Source of the DNA: Hydractinia symbiolongicarpus
Taxonomy: Eukaryota; Cnidaria; Hydrozoa; Anthoathecata; Hydractiniidae
Reading direction: 5' to 3'
Assembly (NCBI RefSeq): GCF_029227915.1
Contig: NC_079883.1
Span: forward strand, 27,838,001 to 27,902,000
Length of the DNA stretch: 64,000 nt
This document shows positions 52,776 through 64,000 of the stretch, piece after piece. The notes below the pieces were generated by a model. That model did not search any database. It saw only the letters and a program-made list of their open reading frames with translations, and was not told the origin of the DNA. The stretch's first letter is position 1. Each line of letters starts with the position of its first letter. The translations under genes and the position numbers were made by a program.

Positions 52776-55700
52776 CTAAGCTTTCTTCTTCGAAGTTCAT
52801 AAAATGAGTTTCTCTCAAACAAATTAATTAATTTTTCTCAACTTAACTACTCCGATTTCCCGGTGGTAAGAAAAATTATGCAGGGTCTCCTGGCTATTTT
52901 GAGATAAGATTTTAAAAGAAATTTCGTACGAAACGAATTTAGTCGTCGCTTTCTTTGCCTGCAATAAATACTAATATTTAAAAAACGCTGTCATATAAGT
53001 GAAGCATTCGTTTTTTTAACCGGTTGTCCGTGAAGCAAGGCAAAATAAGTCTATATTTTGAAACTTAATTAACAACAAGCAGTCTTAGGTTTTGTTGCAG
53101 GTATTAGTTTAGAATGAAAACCGAGAGCAGTTGTGTGCTGCGTTTTTGCTTCCTTTTTCTCATTTTATTTTGTTTCTATAGTAAACAGTCAATATTTTTT
53201 TAAATAAATAACGTGTCAACTCTTTTATTAAAAGATCTTACAGTGTTTTCTAATGTTTACCTATTTACGCTTTAATAATTCACCATCAATCGAAAGAGGT
53301 GTTGGTGCGACGAGTAATCATGACGTCAGGGTCGGCTTTTTTGTCTTACTTATTAGGAACTTCTATTACTATTTATATTACTTTAAAGTTTGAATGGTAC
53401 AGAGGTAAACACGAACGCAGTAAAAATGGCAACATCAAACTGCCACTGGTTGGCATTTGCTAATTTGTTCTTAGTGCGATATATATTGTAGATATGTCTG
53501 TTGTGAGAAAAGTTATCTGTGAAGATTGTTTACGTCTTTTTACGTCAGATTAAGTAAATTTGCTTTCCGCTTTAGCTGTTACAAATAAGCTGGCAGTTAT
53601 CTTACATGTCAATTTTGTTATCATTTTTTGGTATACAGCTCTTTTGAAAGGCAATGATATAGTTTTTGATGTACAGATATTTAATATAGATGATTTCAAA
53701 ACTAAATAATATAGCTAAAGTATTACATCTTTTACCACTGCCTACAACTTATAGCTACAAGACTATTAAAATGCAAATGAAATATACAAAAACAGGGTGT
53801 GCAATTTACAGAAAATAGGTAACTTGCCACAACCAGGCCATAATACCTGTGGTGCTGTGGAAAAAGCTAGCCGTTTTTGACTATTTTTCAATATGGTCAA
53901 ACACCATAACTTGACCATTACTCTGTAAGGGGTGCTGATTAGCTACAAATGTCTGGATATGAACAACTTTTAACATAATGGAGTAGTGTTTATATTTCCA
54001 CAATCTCTTATGCAAATCAACATACTACAGAAAAAATATATACAGGCTTTAACCGTACATAAGTTCATTGCAAACTCTATATCTGAGTGGAGAAATTTTT
54101 TTGCTGTTAAAATCAAACAAGAAACCGCAGTTGGTTTAAAATCACACAACGAATAAACATTTCGGTCTACGCGTTCCTGCAAAGAATATGTCGATATAAT
54201 ACCGATCCAGATATTAATAAAAAAATAATAGCCCGCAATTCCAAATGCACCACTTGCATAATCGTAAATTTTGTATTTGAGGAGGGCCGAATAAAACTCA
54301 AACCAAATTGTTCATAAAACTAATAAGAACATGGTGATCAAAAAAGGGAAAAAAATAGCCAAGAATAAATCCAGCCATGTTAAGATAAAGATTTTTAAAA
54401 ATGCCCTGTGTATGGGGTCGTCATACAAACCTTCTGTATACTTCAAAATTTTATCAATCATTCTGATCACTGTGGACAAAAGTTTCTTTTCAAAAATGAA
54501 TTTTCCCCTGAGTGTGAGAGCTTATTTCAAAAGAATATGCAGAAAAAAGCAAAACTGAATATGAGTTTTGATTTTGTGAGAGTGCACATGAAAAAATAAA
54601 AGAAAAAACATAAATTTTATATTTTTCATAATTTCCCTACATAAAGTTAAAACTTTATATGTTAATACAACATTGTCTAGATAAAACACAATAAATTATA
54701 CTACAAACAAATTCTTAGCTATGATTCTTTAAAACATGTCGAAATACACATAATAAAAATTGGTTTGTTCGCTGAAAAGAAGAAAGAAAAATTCCCCTGC
54801 ATAAGTCTCTAAATTCTGGCTAGCTATAAGGAACTTTGCCAAGAGAAAGAAATATTATATGTTGTAACATAAAAACACTTTAAGACATGTGTCCCTTCAA
54901 GTCATCATAAAATTGTTGGTTTTAAAATTATTTTTTTACTTCACTTCATTTTTTCTTGAAATATTTTAGCAACAACAGCTTCTTCATCTTAACTAAGGGT
55001 CATGCTTCAATAAAAGCAGCTAAAAGATGAAGGTCTTGTTCCTTAACTTTAAATCAAGAAAGCACAACATCAGCTTTCCATTTATACGCAAGAAAATATC
55101 ATTATTCTTCACAACATAATTTCTTTATGCATTAGAATCTCATTCTCTTCCTTGGTTCTTTTTCAATATTCTTCACATCATAAGTAAATATCACATGGTA
55201 CATAATTGGACATAATAAACATGTGAAAAGTAGAAAGTACAAGACGGGCCATGTATTGGCAAGTGTTACCACACAATAATACAGGATAGACAGGTGTGTG
55301 TAACAACAATGTAATCATAATTAACATTGGTAACACATTACAAGCAGTGATGCCCTACATGTGCAATCTTATATATTAATTCCCTTGCGTGAGTAAAACT
55401 GTGAGTCCACGACACGGAAATCACGGGTCACATTCTTATGACGTGGCCGTACGCTATAATTTACTAAAAAAATAAGTAAGCCGCCAAATGAGAAAACAGG
55501 GGATCCATTTGTCATTTATGCTACAGCGCCGTTTTCGGCCGTTACGGTTAAAATAATCTAATTTTACCCCCGGTTTACCATGTGCGCACAGTATCTCATG
55601 GAAACAAGTTGTTTATCAACTGACAAAAGAAAACCGATGTGAAGAAGGTTGTCTGTTTTTCAAATTTATCCTGAAAAAAGTTATTTCAAATAAAGTTTAC

Positions 55701-57248
55701 TCATTGTAAGGTTAGATTAAAGCTTATATGTTTTTCTATTTTCCATTTTTGTGGTCTGGGACCGAGGTTGTATCGCATTCGAATATGAATGTAATTTGAA
55801 TCTTAAATGTAAAAAACAAACTGGTGTTGTGGAAATATTTTTTAAAACGAAAAAAGACATACGATGATATGATATCACAAAAAGAATTTATTGGAAATGC
55901 ATCAGACAATTGTAGCTATACATTTTCAATTCGTTCTCTTTGGGATGAAGCGAAATATAGTAATCGAAGTAAAAAATGATTGGACTTTTATTCAAAGAAC
56001 CCTAGCTAGCGACCTAACTGAGAAAGCGAACGAAAAGTAGGTGTGTTGTTTAAATTATTTGATAGCAAAATGAATCTTGGTGTATAACGATATTTTAACC
56101 GTTTCTTTCAGAGCTAATTTTTTCCTTAAATATTAAGATTGTTGTTGTGTCTTGAGCCGGAAAATATTTTCTTGAAGCACTTATTTTGTAAAGAATATAC
56201 TCTGAAAAATAGACCAGAAGTTTAGAATGTCCTAAGAATATGTCTGAGCTTGATAGTTTAAATATGAACATTTGTATGACGCACAAAATTGATTAGAAGG
56301 TTACTTTTTTTATTGTATATCAAACTAACTGAACTTTTTTGTGTCCATGCAATGGCAATTAGCTAGCTATAGTAACTTACAGCATGCTTTATTTTATTGG
56401 GGCATTAAAGGTATTTTCAGGCCATAGTCATTCTAAGAGCATATTGAGAATAATGAGGATAGCATTTGTCAAAAAAGTTAAGAACATCGAGGCTGAAACT
56501 AAAACCCACTATTCTTATAAAAACAGCGTGTATATCCTAGAGAAGAATTTACATAAAATGCAAAAAGTAATTTTTCCGTTGTTACTGTTTTTAACACTAC
56601 CCATTGTGTAACAAACCTAAAACCTAAACTTAAATTGTTAAAGTGTTGATGTCGTTATAATAAACCTAAATGTAAACAAAGTTAAATCAATGTTTACATC
56701 TGCCACGTTACGATCGTTTGAAATATTATTCGATTCTTAAATTCGAAAACACTGCATTGTTATCTTCTTTGATTTTATGCGTGATTTTCTTGATTATAAG
56801 TTTGGGTCTGTTAAAGCAAACTGTTCTTTTAATATTTTGGATTGAAATATTTCAGTAGATATACAATATACCAAATGATTCAAGTTTTTATATTTCTCTT
56901 TTATGTGTTTTTAACTATTAATTTCTTATATTTTGAGTATAACTTTGGAAGGTTTGCCGTATGCAATAGACTGAATAGCTGATTTTGTATGACTTAACGA
57001 AAAATGTTGGATTATTTTTTAATGTTTGGTATCCTTTTTTCCCCGGTGTACTTCTGGAATGGCAAAGCAAGTATATAGTTTTAGCGTATTTCGCTTTTTA
57101 CTTAACGGTTGTTAGACGCCTTTGATTTTTTTGGACATTTTCCATTTTTAATTCATAATTTTTTTTATAACTTTTTTTGTTGTACATGCTTATATTTTTA
57201 GATGTTTTGTTTCAGCGTTTATAAATATATAATAATGCAGATTGTGAG
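52776..57248. other. Long intergenic stretch, no gene recognised
   Basis: About 4.5 kb AT-rich. Frames such as 54331-54558 and 56384-56611 lack motifs and splice context. No repeats were recognised beyond A/T runs, though unannotated exons of low similarity could hide here. Confidence 0.4.
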
Positions 57249-57323
57249 CAACCTCAATCCCAGGGCTTTTTCTCTTTTTGCCATCCCGTTATAAAAGAAA
57301 CAAAGAGCCCGGGGTCGAGGTTG
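57249..57323. mobile_element. MITE copy of the CAACCTCGATCCCAGGGC family
   Basis: CAACCTCAATCCCAGGGCTT and the inverse of GAGCCCGGGGTCGAGGTTG form the ends, related to 34286-34407. Confidence 0.7.
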
Positions 57324-57399
57324 AAATGTGAGTTTTGAAAATTCAAATTACTGTGTTGTATGTTTTTGTTTGGTATCCCTTACATCGGTTTAATGAAAG

Positions 57400-57432
57400 A
57401 TTCAGTGGATTCTTCCACGGGAATTCGGCTAG
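57400..57432 (+). repeat. Helitron-like 3' end fragment
   Basis: GTGGATTCTTCCAC hairpin, then GGGAATTCGG and CTAG followed by T: the same terminal design as 50066-50097. Confidence 0.45.
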
Positions 57433-57749
57433 TTAGATAATAATAGCATTAACTATTAATAGCATAAAATAATAATAATGAATATGTAATAATATAATAG
57501 CCAGGCCACATTCATGTATCTGTCCAAGATTTGGTTGACTTAGCTCGAAATCCCCAAATTGCCCCAAATTAACATATAAGGTATAGCACTAAATTACTTA
57601 CCAAAAAAGAAATGCAATTCCCTATAGAACTGTTTAGACAATAAAGTCCCTTGAACGACTCTCAAAACAATTCTTAGTAGGACTATTTCAAAACCTTTGA
57701 AACAAAGTTTATACAAAACGAATGTCCCACAAAAAGGCACATCATTCAT

Positions 57750-57962
57750 TTACCTATTAGAACACCATTGCATAAGTGCCTTATCTGAGAGATGGGTATT
57801 TCTCTGGTAACAGTTACTGGACCACCTTCCTATAATCTTAATAGCTGAATCTAGGATAATATTTCCCATTGGGAAGGACAAACCATATTTTAACCTGGTC
57901 TCTCCAAAACGAACATTAAATATTTTCCTGAAAGAGTCTGTAATAAAACTTTTGATTTTCAT
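57750..57962 (-). pseudogene. Tyrosine-recombinase C-terminal fragment (DIRS/Crypton type)
   Basis: The minus-strand frame contains DSAIKIIGRWSSNCYQR, resembling the end of eukaryotic tyrosine recombinases, where G-R-W precedes the region of the catalytic Tyr. The His/Arg box upstream is degraded. The minus-strand frames at 58086-58690 may be more of the same element but show no motif I can name. Confidence 0.4.
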
Positions 57963-59274
57963 GTTAAAGGTACTGCTATTCAGAACTTAAATGGAGATAA
58001 GTGAGTAGTAGGATCAAATGATGTGTTTGATGATCAAAGATCTCAAAAGATCAAATAGGCAAACAGTATAATGTACTAAACATCTTCACATGTATTTATC
58101 AAAAAATGTGAATCTGGGTTTTTCAAATCTTGTAAGTGGGGTGGTGTAATAGGTATAATGTCTGTTGGCTAATGTTGGCTGATAGTCTGTCAAATTCCTC
58201 TCATGACAATTTGCACAGAGTCTCAGCCTTGGTATTGTATTCCACATAGTAAACTTTAATGGTGGAATATTTAATCCGGGAGGACATGAAGGTGATGTAT
58301 AACTCATGGTTCATTACTATTAATGGAAACATCAACATCAACATTAGCACAATTGATAGTAGAACATTTGGTAGGTTTTAAGTCCAAAATAGCTAGCTAG
58401 TCTGTTATTTAATAAAGGGTCGATATCAAAGAAACAATTCGTGGTCAACCTAAGCAATCCAGCATTGAAACAGGAGGGTGGGATGCTGCTCAGCATATGA
58501 GCACTGCTCCTTGCACTGATTGACCTGTAAGCAGGAGAGTAAATAAGCATAAACTTGCCATAGTGGTTGGCAATGAAGAAAAACAACAACCATACAAGCC
58601 TTGTAATATGCTTACACCTGCATTAACCTGTCCATTGTATGTGCACAATAGCCTTGTGGTCCATGTAGGTGGTGACTTTGTTATCAAACCAAGTATGATA
58701 ACTGTGGTGGAAAAGTCATCAACCTACACAAAAAGATCCAAGCACACTTGACCACGTTACATGCAAAAGACAAACTGACCTTTTTTGTACTTTTTTTGAT
58801 TCTTAAGCTTTTAAGCAGAACAGGTTTTTGTCATTTTAGAGTTATAATACGTTGAATTTTAAGCTCCGTACCATAGCATATACAAAACTTACACGTATAT
58901 AACATAATTTATCGCATTTTAAGGTTAGCATTTATGTGTGAAACAGTTGAAACATAGCCTTTCTATTATTTGATTCCTTGACACTATAATAACTAAATGC
59001 AACAATAGTTACAGAATATTTACATGAGCTAATGAAATTTTGTGTGCAAGACATGAACTGCTTTGTTTTCAACATGCAAAAATAGCTCCGGTATTTAACA
59101 ATAGGTTAACAATAACAACAGAAGTTCTGGCACAACAGAAAGCTTGTGTGAAGGTGATATAATATTGTGCATGTAGAGTTCAAGCAGTACTGTAGGTTGG
59201 ACAAAAAGTATATACAACTTTGTTATATATGTGACGCTTCTTCTTTTCTTCTTTTAGAAGAAGTTAACATCAAA
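57963..59274. other. Intergenic and 5' flank of the LHFPL2-like gene
   Basis: It may contain further retroelement debris on the minus strand (58086-58690). CTTTTAG at 59251-59257 is an acceptor just before the LHFPL2-like ATG, so a 5' UTR exon should lie upstream. Confidence 0.4.
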
Positions 59275-60471
59275 ATGCTATTTGTAATTGTCACATGTAG
59301 AAGTCTATTTTGGATACTGTGTTCAGTTGGCACATTCATGTTGACATTCACAGCTCTTGCAACACCAAAGTGGATCATTGCAAAAGAAAAAGAATATAAA
59401 AGGGGGTTTAATAACAGTATCATCGAAAAATACAAACCCACCCTTGGACTTTATAATAGATGTATTTATGATAAAATTGAAGAGGAAGGTAGATGCATTG
59501 TAGTTCCGAAGTTCGCGTTAATACCAGGAGTTGCGTGGAGAGCCTGCATTATTTTCCTTGCGGCTGCAGTAATTCTTTTAGCAGTTGCTGCCATATTTGC
59601 TGTTATTAGTTTTTGCAAACAAATTGTACGCCGCAAATCACTGATGAACTTGGCTGGTATAATGCAAGCAATAGCAGGTTACATTTTTGTTGTTGTTGAA
59701 ATATGTAGAATTATTTTTCAGTTAGGAAACAGCTTTTCTAGTAAAGCTGTGTTTGAAATAAGTTATTGACAAGCTACTGTACTACACTCTTCGCAAACCA
59801 TCTGCTGACACAAAAATTCTAATTAATTGCACATTTTACTGTTTTTATTGTGAATGGTTCAAATTTGTACTTTTAGAAAGAAAAGAGGTTCATTCTCTGT
59901 TATCAGAATTATAAATGAGACTTCTAGGTGTTTTTAATATACCTTTTCAGATAAAACCTAAAAAACTTTAAAACACTATATTTTTATGATTTGTCTTAAT
60001 TAAACTACATTTTTAAGCAACTTCTAACTAAAAATTAACTTCCAAAACAGTTATTTTCATTTGTTTACCAATGCAGTTTTCTGTAATACTCTAATTGGTA
60101 ATAATTGTTTTACTTTGTTTTTTTTACCATGGTGACCTAAAGTAAGATATAAACATAAGAAAAACAGTTCCATACTAAAGTCAGATGTGTTTTGTATCAT
60201 TTTAGGCATACTTCTTATAGTAGCAATAATTCTTTTCCCACTTGGATGGGATAACAATCTTGTAAAGAGATATTGTGAAAGTGGTGGTGAAGAAGCTGGA
60301 AAATTTAAGATTGCATCGTGTTCAGTTGGTTTGGCATACTTTGCTGCTATTGGCGCTACTGTAGCTGCATTTTTTTGCTCCATGTTTTCATTTGTTGCAG
60401 ATAAAGCTGTTTTTTCCGATGCAGTTCAAGATGAAATATTAGAAGGAAAACGTTTAATTTGTGTACCATAG
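59275..60471 (+). CDS. LHFPL2: LHFPL2-like tetraspan membrane protein, two exons
   Basis: Exons 59275-59677 and 60206-60471 give 222 residues (human LHFPL2 has 228). The start MLFVIVTCRSLFWIL matches the family's xVIVTCRSxxW. Four membrane segments follow, with an extracellular loop holding YKPTLGLYNRCI and a conserved Cys pair. The junction falls in AIAG|ILLIVAIILFPLGW, and the C-terminus DEILEGKRLICVP mirrors the family end. LHFPL proteins are claudin-like tetraspans; LHFPL2 acts in reproductive-tract development in mice, and others pair with hair-cell and synaptic channels. The frame extends 5' of 59275 only through UTR. Confidence 0.85.
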
Positions 60472-63400
60472 TGTTTTTTAGTAGCAATTTATATTTTGTG
60501 ATGTTTTTTGTCACAGAAAGTAAATTCTATGATTTTTAACGATGGCATGATTCATGTCCAATAACGAAAAAAATTATTGTTCCAAGTTTTTAATTTGATT
60601 TAGCTTTCATCCTTACTTTTTCCTATATCTACTTTCGTAGTTGTGTGTTGCTTTCACACGGTTAAAGTTGATATCGAGTATTTTTTTTTAATTTTAACAT
60701 GCAGTAATCACTTTATTTAAAATTTTACTGTGCAGCTTTTCTAATTCATGTTTTCATTTGCCAACATGGATGACGATCCTTGTAATTCCTGTCATTATTA
60801 TCTTTTGTAGAGAAAACTTTTTTATACAAAAACTTCTTAAATAAATGAAACACTGGATTTAATTGCTTATTATTGGGGTACTATTTAATGTGAATGATTT
60901 GTGCAGAAGGAGCTAGCATTTTGATATTTAATTATGTACAGAGAAAGTGACAGGAAAATATTATATTGCAGATTATCGTCAAAAACAACTTCTAAATTAC
61001 TCTAAAATCTAAAAGCAACTGTCCAAATCTATGTTGGTTTTATAATAATTTTTTTTTCACTGATCAAGAAAAACATGTAACTTGTGTTTGGAAAATATGG
61101 TTCAGTGTGGTTGACTCTACATGAAAATAAGTAGAGAATTAATTTTAATAAAAAGACCATTGGAAATTATAGGACTAAACCAAGAACATCAAATGTGGAA
61201 AGTTGAATGACTGACTTAAGGCACCTTAACTGTTAAATGTTGTTATCAAATTGTGTTGGAAAGATTCACATTCACATTTTATAAAGTTTATAAAAAATTA
61301 TCCCTTTAAATTACTGTTTTTTACAGCAAATCATATTATGGATGTAAACTTAGAATTATTGTTTAAAGTAGTTTTTTTTACATAGTAAAGTACAATATGT
61401 TTTTGTGTGATTCATATGATTTTAATGTGAGTTCCAAACTTACACTCATGCACTTGTAAAAAGAAGTCAATTTTTCTTTTTGAAATGTAAAATTCCAATA
61501 TTTATTTTGTGAATATTATTTTTAGAATGTCCATTATGTAAATTATGATTTTCTTCTCTCTTTGTTCATGACTTCAAAGTTGTTTTTTGTTGTACCTTTA
61601 AACAATATTTTTTAGTTGTATAGTACAGGCAAGGTGCTTGGTTATATTATATTGTATACTATAATTCTATTCCTGATAAATTTAATGGGCTGCAATAACC
61701 CAGTTTAAAGGAAAAAATTAGAGCTGCTCAGTTGATCCCATGTTTAAATGGCATATGGGTTAGATTGGCTTGGCTGCATTTGCTGCCATTCACAGAGATT
61801 TTTATGAGCTTTCTTATACCACAGGGCTCTTATAGCAATGCTCATTTGATGATGCAAATTCATCAGAGATGACACAGCTGAAGTCAAATTTTCTGGTTCT
61901 AATAAAATGGGGAATTGGCAAAATCATCCTGTGAGAAAGAATTTTCACCCCAACCAGGGTTTTCTACTTTGGACCCAATCTGTCATAATATTGCAACTCA
62001 GCATTTTTTACTTTATTTTACGTGTTATTTTTTAATTACTTTTGTGTTATTTTTGTTAATACACATACCCAATTTGGAATCTTTATCAATGCTACGTTGT
62101 AAGGTTCTATTTTTGTGAAAAAAAGGATAGTTTTGTTCAAAGGGTCTTCCTTATATATGTACGAATAAATATAAAAAAACTTTTAAATTTTTATTGCTTT
62201 TTTTTGTTTGTCATTTATATTATATACAAAATATAATTTTTTTAGATAGAGAAAAAAAAATTACTCACCTTGTAACTTTGGGAAGAAAGACTTTATATTT
62301 TAATCTAAGTATAAAACCTACACTTTAAGTGTATTAACATTTCATTCTCCCTTTGCTGTGTTTACTTTTTCCAACCACTTAATTGGTGTCATGTATAGTT
62401 GTGAAAGAGGTCTATTGTTTAAAGTTGTGTTCAGTTTAACATAAAGTACACTTTCCTAAGATGTTAAAAATTTTTAGAATAAAAATATTTTTGGACATTA
62501 TTTTGCTTCCAAGTCTTTAAGGAAATTTTTATTTTATAGGAAAATATAATTATTTTTTAACCTGTTGTTTACTACTTGTAAAGTTTTTATTATTTTTGCA
62601 TGTAGCTTGCTTTTTAATTTTTCACTATTCAGCAAACAATAGTTGTCTATCATGCACATTATATTGATTAGTCTAAATGCCTCTTAAGTTTTTAAAAGCT
62701 CAAGGCACTTTAAAGTGTTTTTAAGTAACTTCTCCCATCTGGTGTAATAAATAGTCTTAATGTTTTTGTTTTAATTAATTTTGATTTAATTAGATTTTGA
62801 CTTATAATGTACTCAGGCTGGGTTTGGGGGTTGTAAGTCTTCCTTTGGCTTTTTTTAATAGAAATGCTTGTGTTTTTTAAAAAAGGCTTCTATCAATGTC
62901 ATATGGAGTTTGTTATTGTTATTGCACCAAAATCAAGAACCAAAAAAATATGCTGATAAAAGTAAAAGCATAACAAATTTCCTCACAATTTTAGGTGATT
63001 AAGACTACCCTGTAGTACTGAACTTCCAATTAGCCTAAATACAATACTGTTCCAATAAATTTTTGTGATGATACCAGTTTTATTATTAAAGAACTAACCG
63101 CTTTTGTTAATTAGAATTAACTTATACAATTGACGTTTGAATGATGTTTTTTTTCAAGTCAAGTAGGTGACGTAATGTGTTTGTAGACTTTATGGTTAGT
63201 GTTGTTCATTTCAATGTGTTGTGTTTTTTTGACAGTTAAAAAGGTGATTTATGCTTTTCATTAGGAATGCATGATGTGTTAAAGCTTTGTTATTAAATGT
63301 CTCATTGTTTTTTTCCTGTAAACCTCCCTGTGTTATTATTATAAGGTAGCAAGGTGCATTATGAACAAAATGTACATATTCTGAGGAGAATAGAAGTTGC

Positions 63401-63671
63401 CGTTAATAAAACGCTTATGTAAACGAAATAATAAAACAAGTATGCCCAGCTTTTCATTTAGGTTTACGAGGTAAAATTTACGAGGTTTTGACATAAATCA
63501 CCACTTCTATGTCTTCTGACTAAAAATCTTCTGTTTTTATTAAGCATTAAAATTCAACAGACTGCTTTTCCCAAATAAGAACAACATTCGTAGTAATCAA
63601 GACCTGTAAAAGTGTTGTATGTTAACAAAGAGAATTAAAATTATGTTCCATTTTTAGACAGCAATAAGATA
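60472..63671. other. LHFPL2 3' flank and golgin gene promoter region
   Basis: About 3.2 kb AT-rich. AATAAA at about 60839 fits a poly(A) signal. ORFs here lack motifs. TTAATAAAACGC at about 63404 lies upstream of the golgin start. Confidence 0.45.
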
Positions 63672-64000
63672 ATGTCTTGGCTTAACATAAGCGGTAATTT
63701 ATCTTCTCTTGCAACCAATGTGACAAGCTTCACACGTGAAGTGCTTACAGAGGCAAAAAACGACTCCTATCAACATCTCAGTGATGATGATGACAACAAC
63801 TTACCTGGTAAATTATTGTGCTACCTATAAAAAAAAAAAAATTAAATATATGTTCCAAACTAATTATAAAGTTGCATTTTTGTAACACTACAGATTTTTT
63901 TAATCAGAGCTTTGTTCGAGATATATGTGGTAACATTTCTTTTTATTTTAGAAGACATTGAGCCACAACATGAGCCCAAAAACTTGAATGAAATGATAAA
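63672..64000 (+). CDS. TRIP11: N-terminus of a golgin, probably TRIP11/GMAP-210, running off the window
   Basis: Exon 1 63672-63807 and the start of exon 2 at 63952 join in phase 1. The protein opens MSWLNISGNLSSLATNVTSF, then TREVLTEA: a Ser/Thr-rich amphipathic helix like the curvature-sensing ALPS motif of GMAP-210, followed by an acidic stretch SDDDDNNLPEDIE. GMAP-210 tethers vesicles at the cis-Golgi and works with IFT20 in cilia. Other golgins (TMF1, golgin-84) also start MSW, so the assignment rests on NLSSLA...FTREVL spacing. The coiled coil would lie beyond 64000. Confidence 0.6.

Noticed and set aside
1-64000. CRISPR array
   Set aside because: Tandem arrays here are contiguous units without unique spacers, in a eukaryotic genome.

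Overview
This is an AT-rich nuclear window from an invertebrate animal. Short exons, canonical GT/AG introns, animal-specific genes (Ral GTPase-activating protein beta subunit, LHFPL2-like tetraspan, a golgin N-terminus, an IL-17-like secreted protein) and a very mixed transposon load all say metazoan. The kinds of mobile element suggest a cnidarian, perhaps a hydrozoan; this is inference, because no marker gene fixes the species.

Layout. 1-172 holds a fragment of a minus-strand coding exon. 173-6546 is a dead Ty1/copia-type LTR retrotransposon without its reverse transcriptase, interrupted by three later insertions. Two of these have clear terminal inverted repeats: a 1.5-kb TTAA-type element, and a 1.17-kb element holding a 53-bp satellite-like array. 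6.5-13.7 kb is gene-free and full of repeats: a tRNA-derived SINE with two further fragments, a tRNA-like sequence, a purine-rich repeat, and a 1.19-kb TA-flanked element. 13969-14436 is a TMEM242-like membrane protein. 16544-29357 is a complete RALGAPB gene; I could place all 26 coding exons, and their lengths sum to exactly 1447 codons. Its introns carry a 181-bp near-perfect foldback, a short Helitron-like element and a MITE with 18-bp perfect ends.

33800-35777 is a three-exon gene for a secreted precursor (signal peptide, polybasic region, RVKR furin-type site, cysteine-rich mature domain) that I read as an IL-17-like cytokine. Its start codon lies alone at the end of the first exon.

About 36.8-46.1 kb is a decayed, internally deleted Maverick/Polinton. 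It keeps pieces of a protein-primed family B DNA polymerase without palm motif A, an A32-type packaging ATPase, a minus-strand D-35-E integrase, and a cargo of zinc-ribbon/HNH nuclease-like proteins, an MSV199-like protein and a PD-(D/E)xK-like nuclease. Its right end has a 182-bp direct duplication around a purine-rich repeat that also occurs at 8.7 kb. 49192-50412 is a two-exon PPC/DUF296 domain gene with a Helitron-like insertion in its intron. 50-59 kb is intergenic, with several MITEs and a tyrosine-recombinase fragment. 59275-60471 is an LHFPL2-like gene. 63672 to the end opens a golgin gene, probably TRIP11/GMAP-210.

The host genes act in unrelated processes (Ral/mTOR signalling, Golgi tethering, membrane proteins, cytokine signalling), so the window is ordinary host chromosome. 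Most of its unusual content comes from mobile elements.
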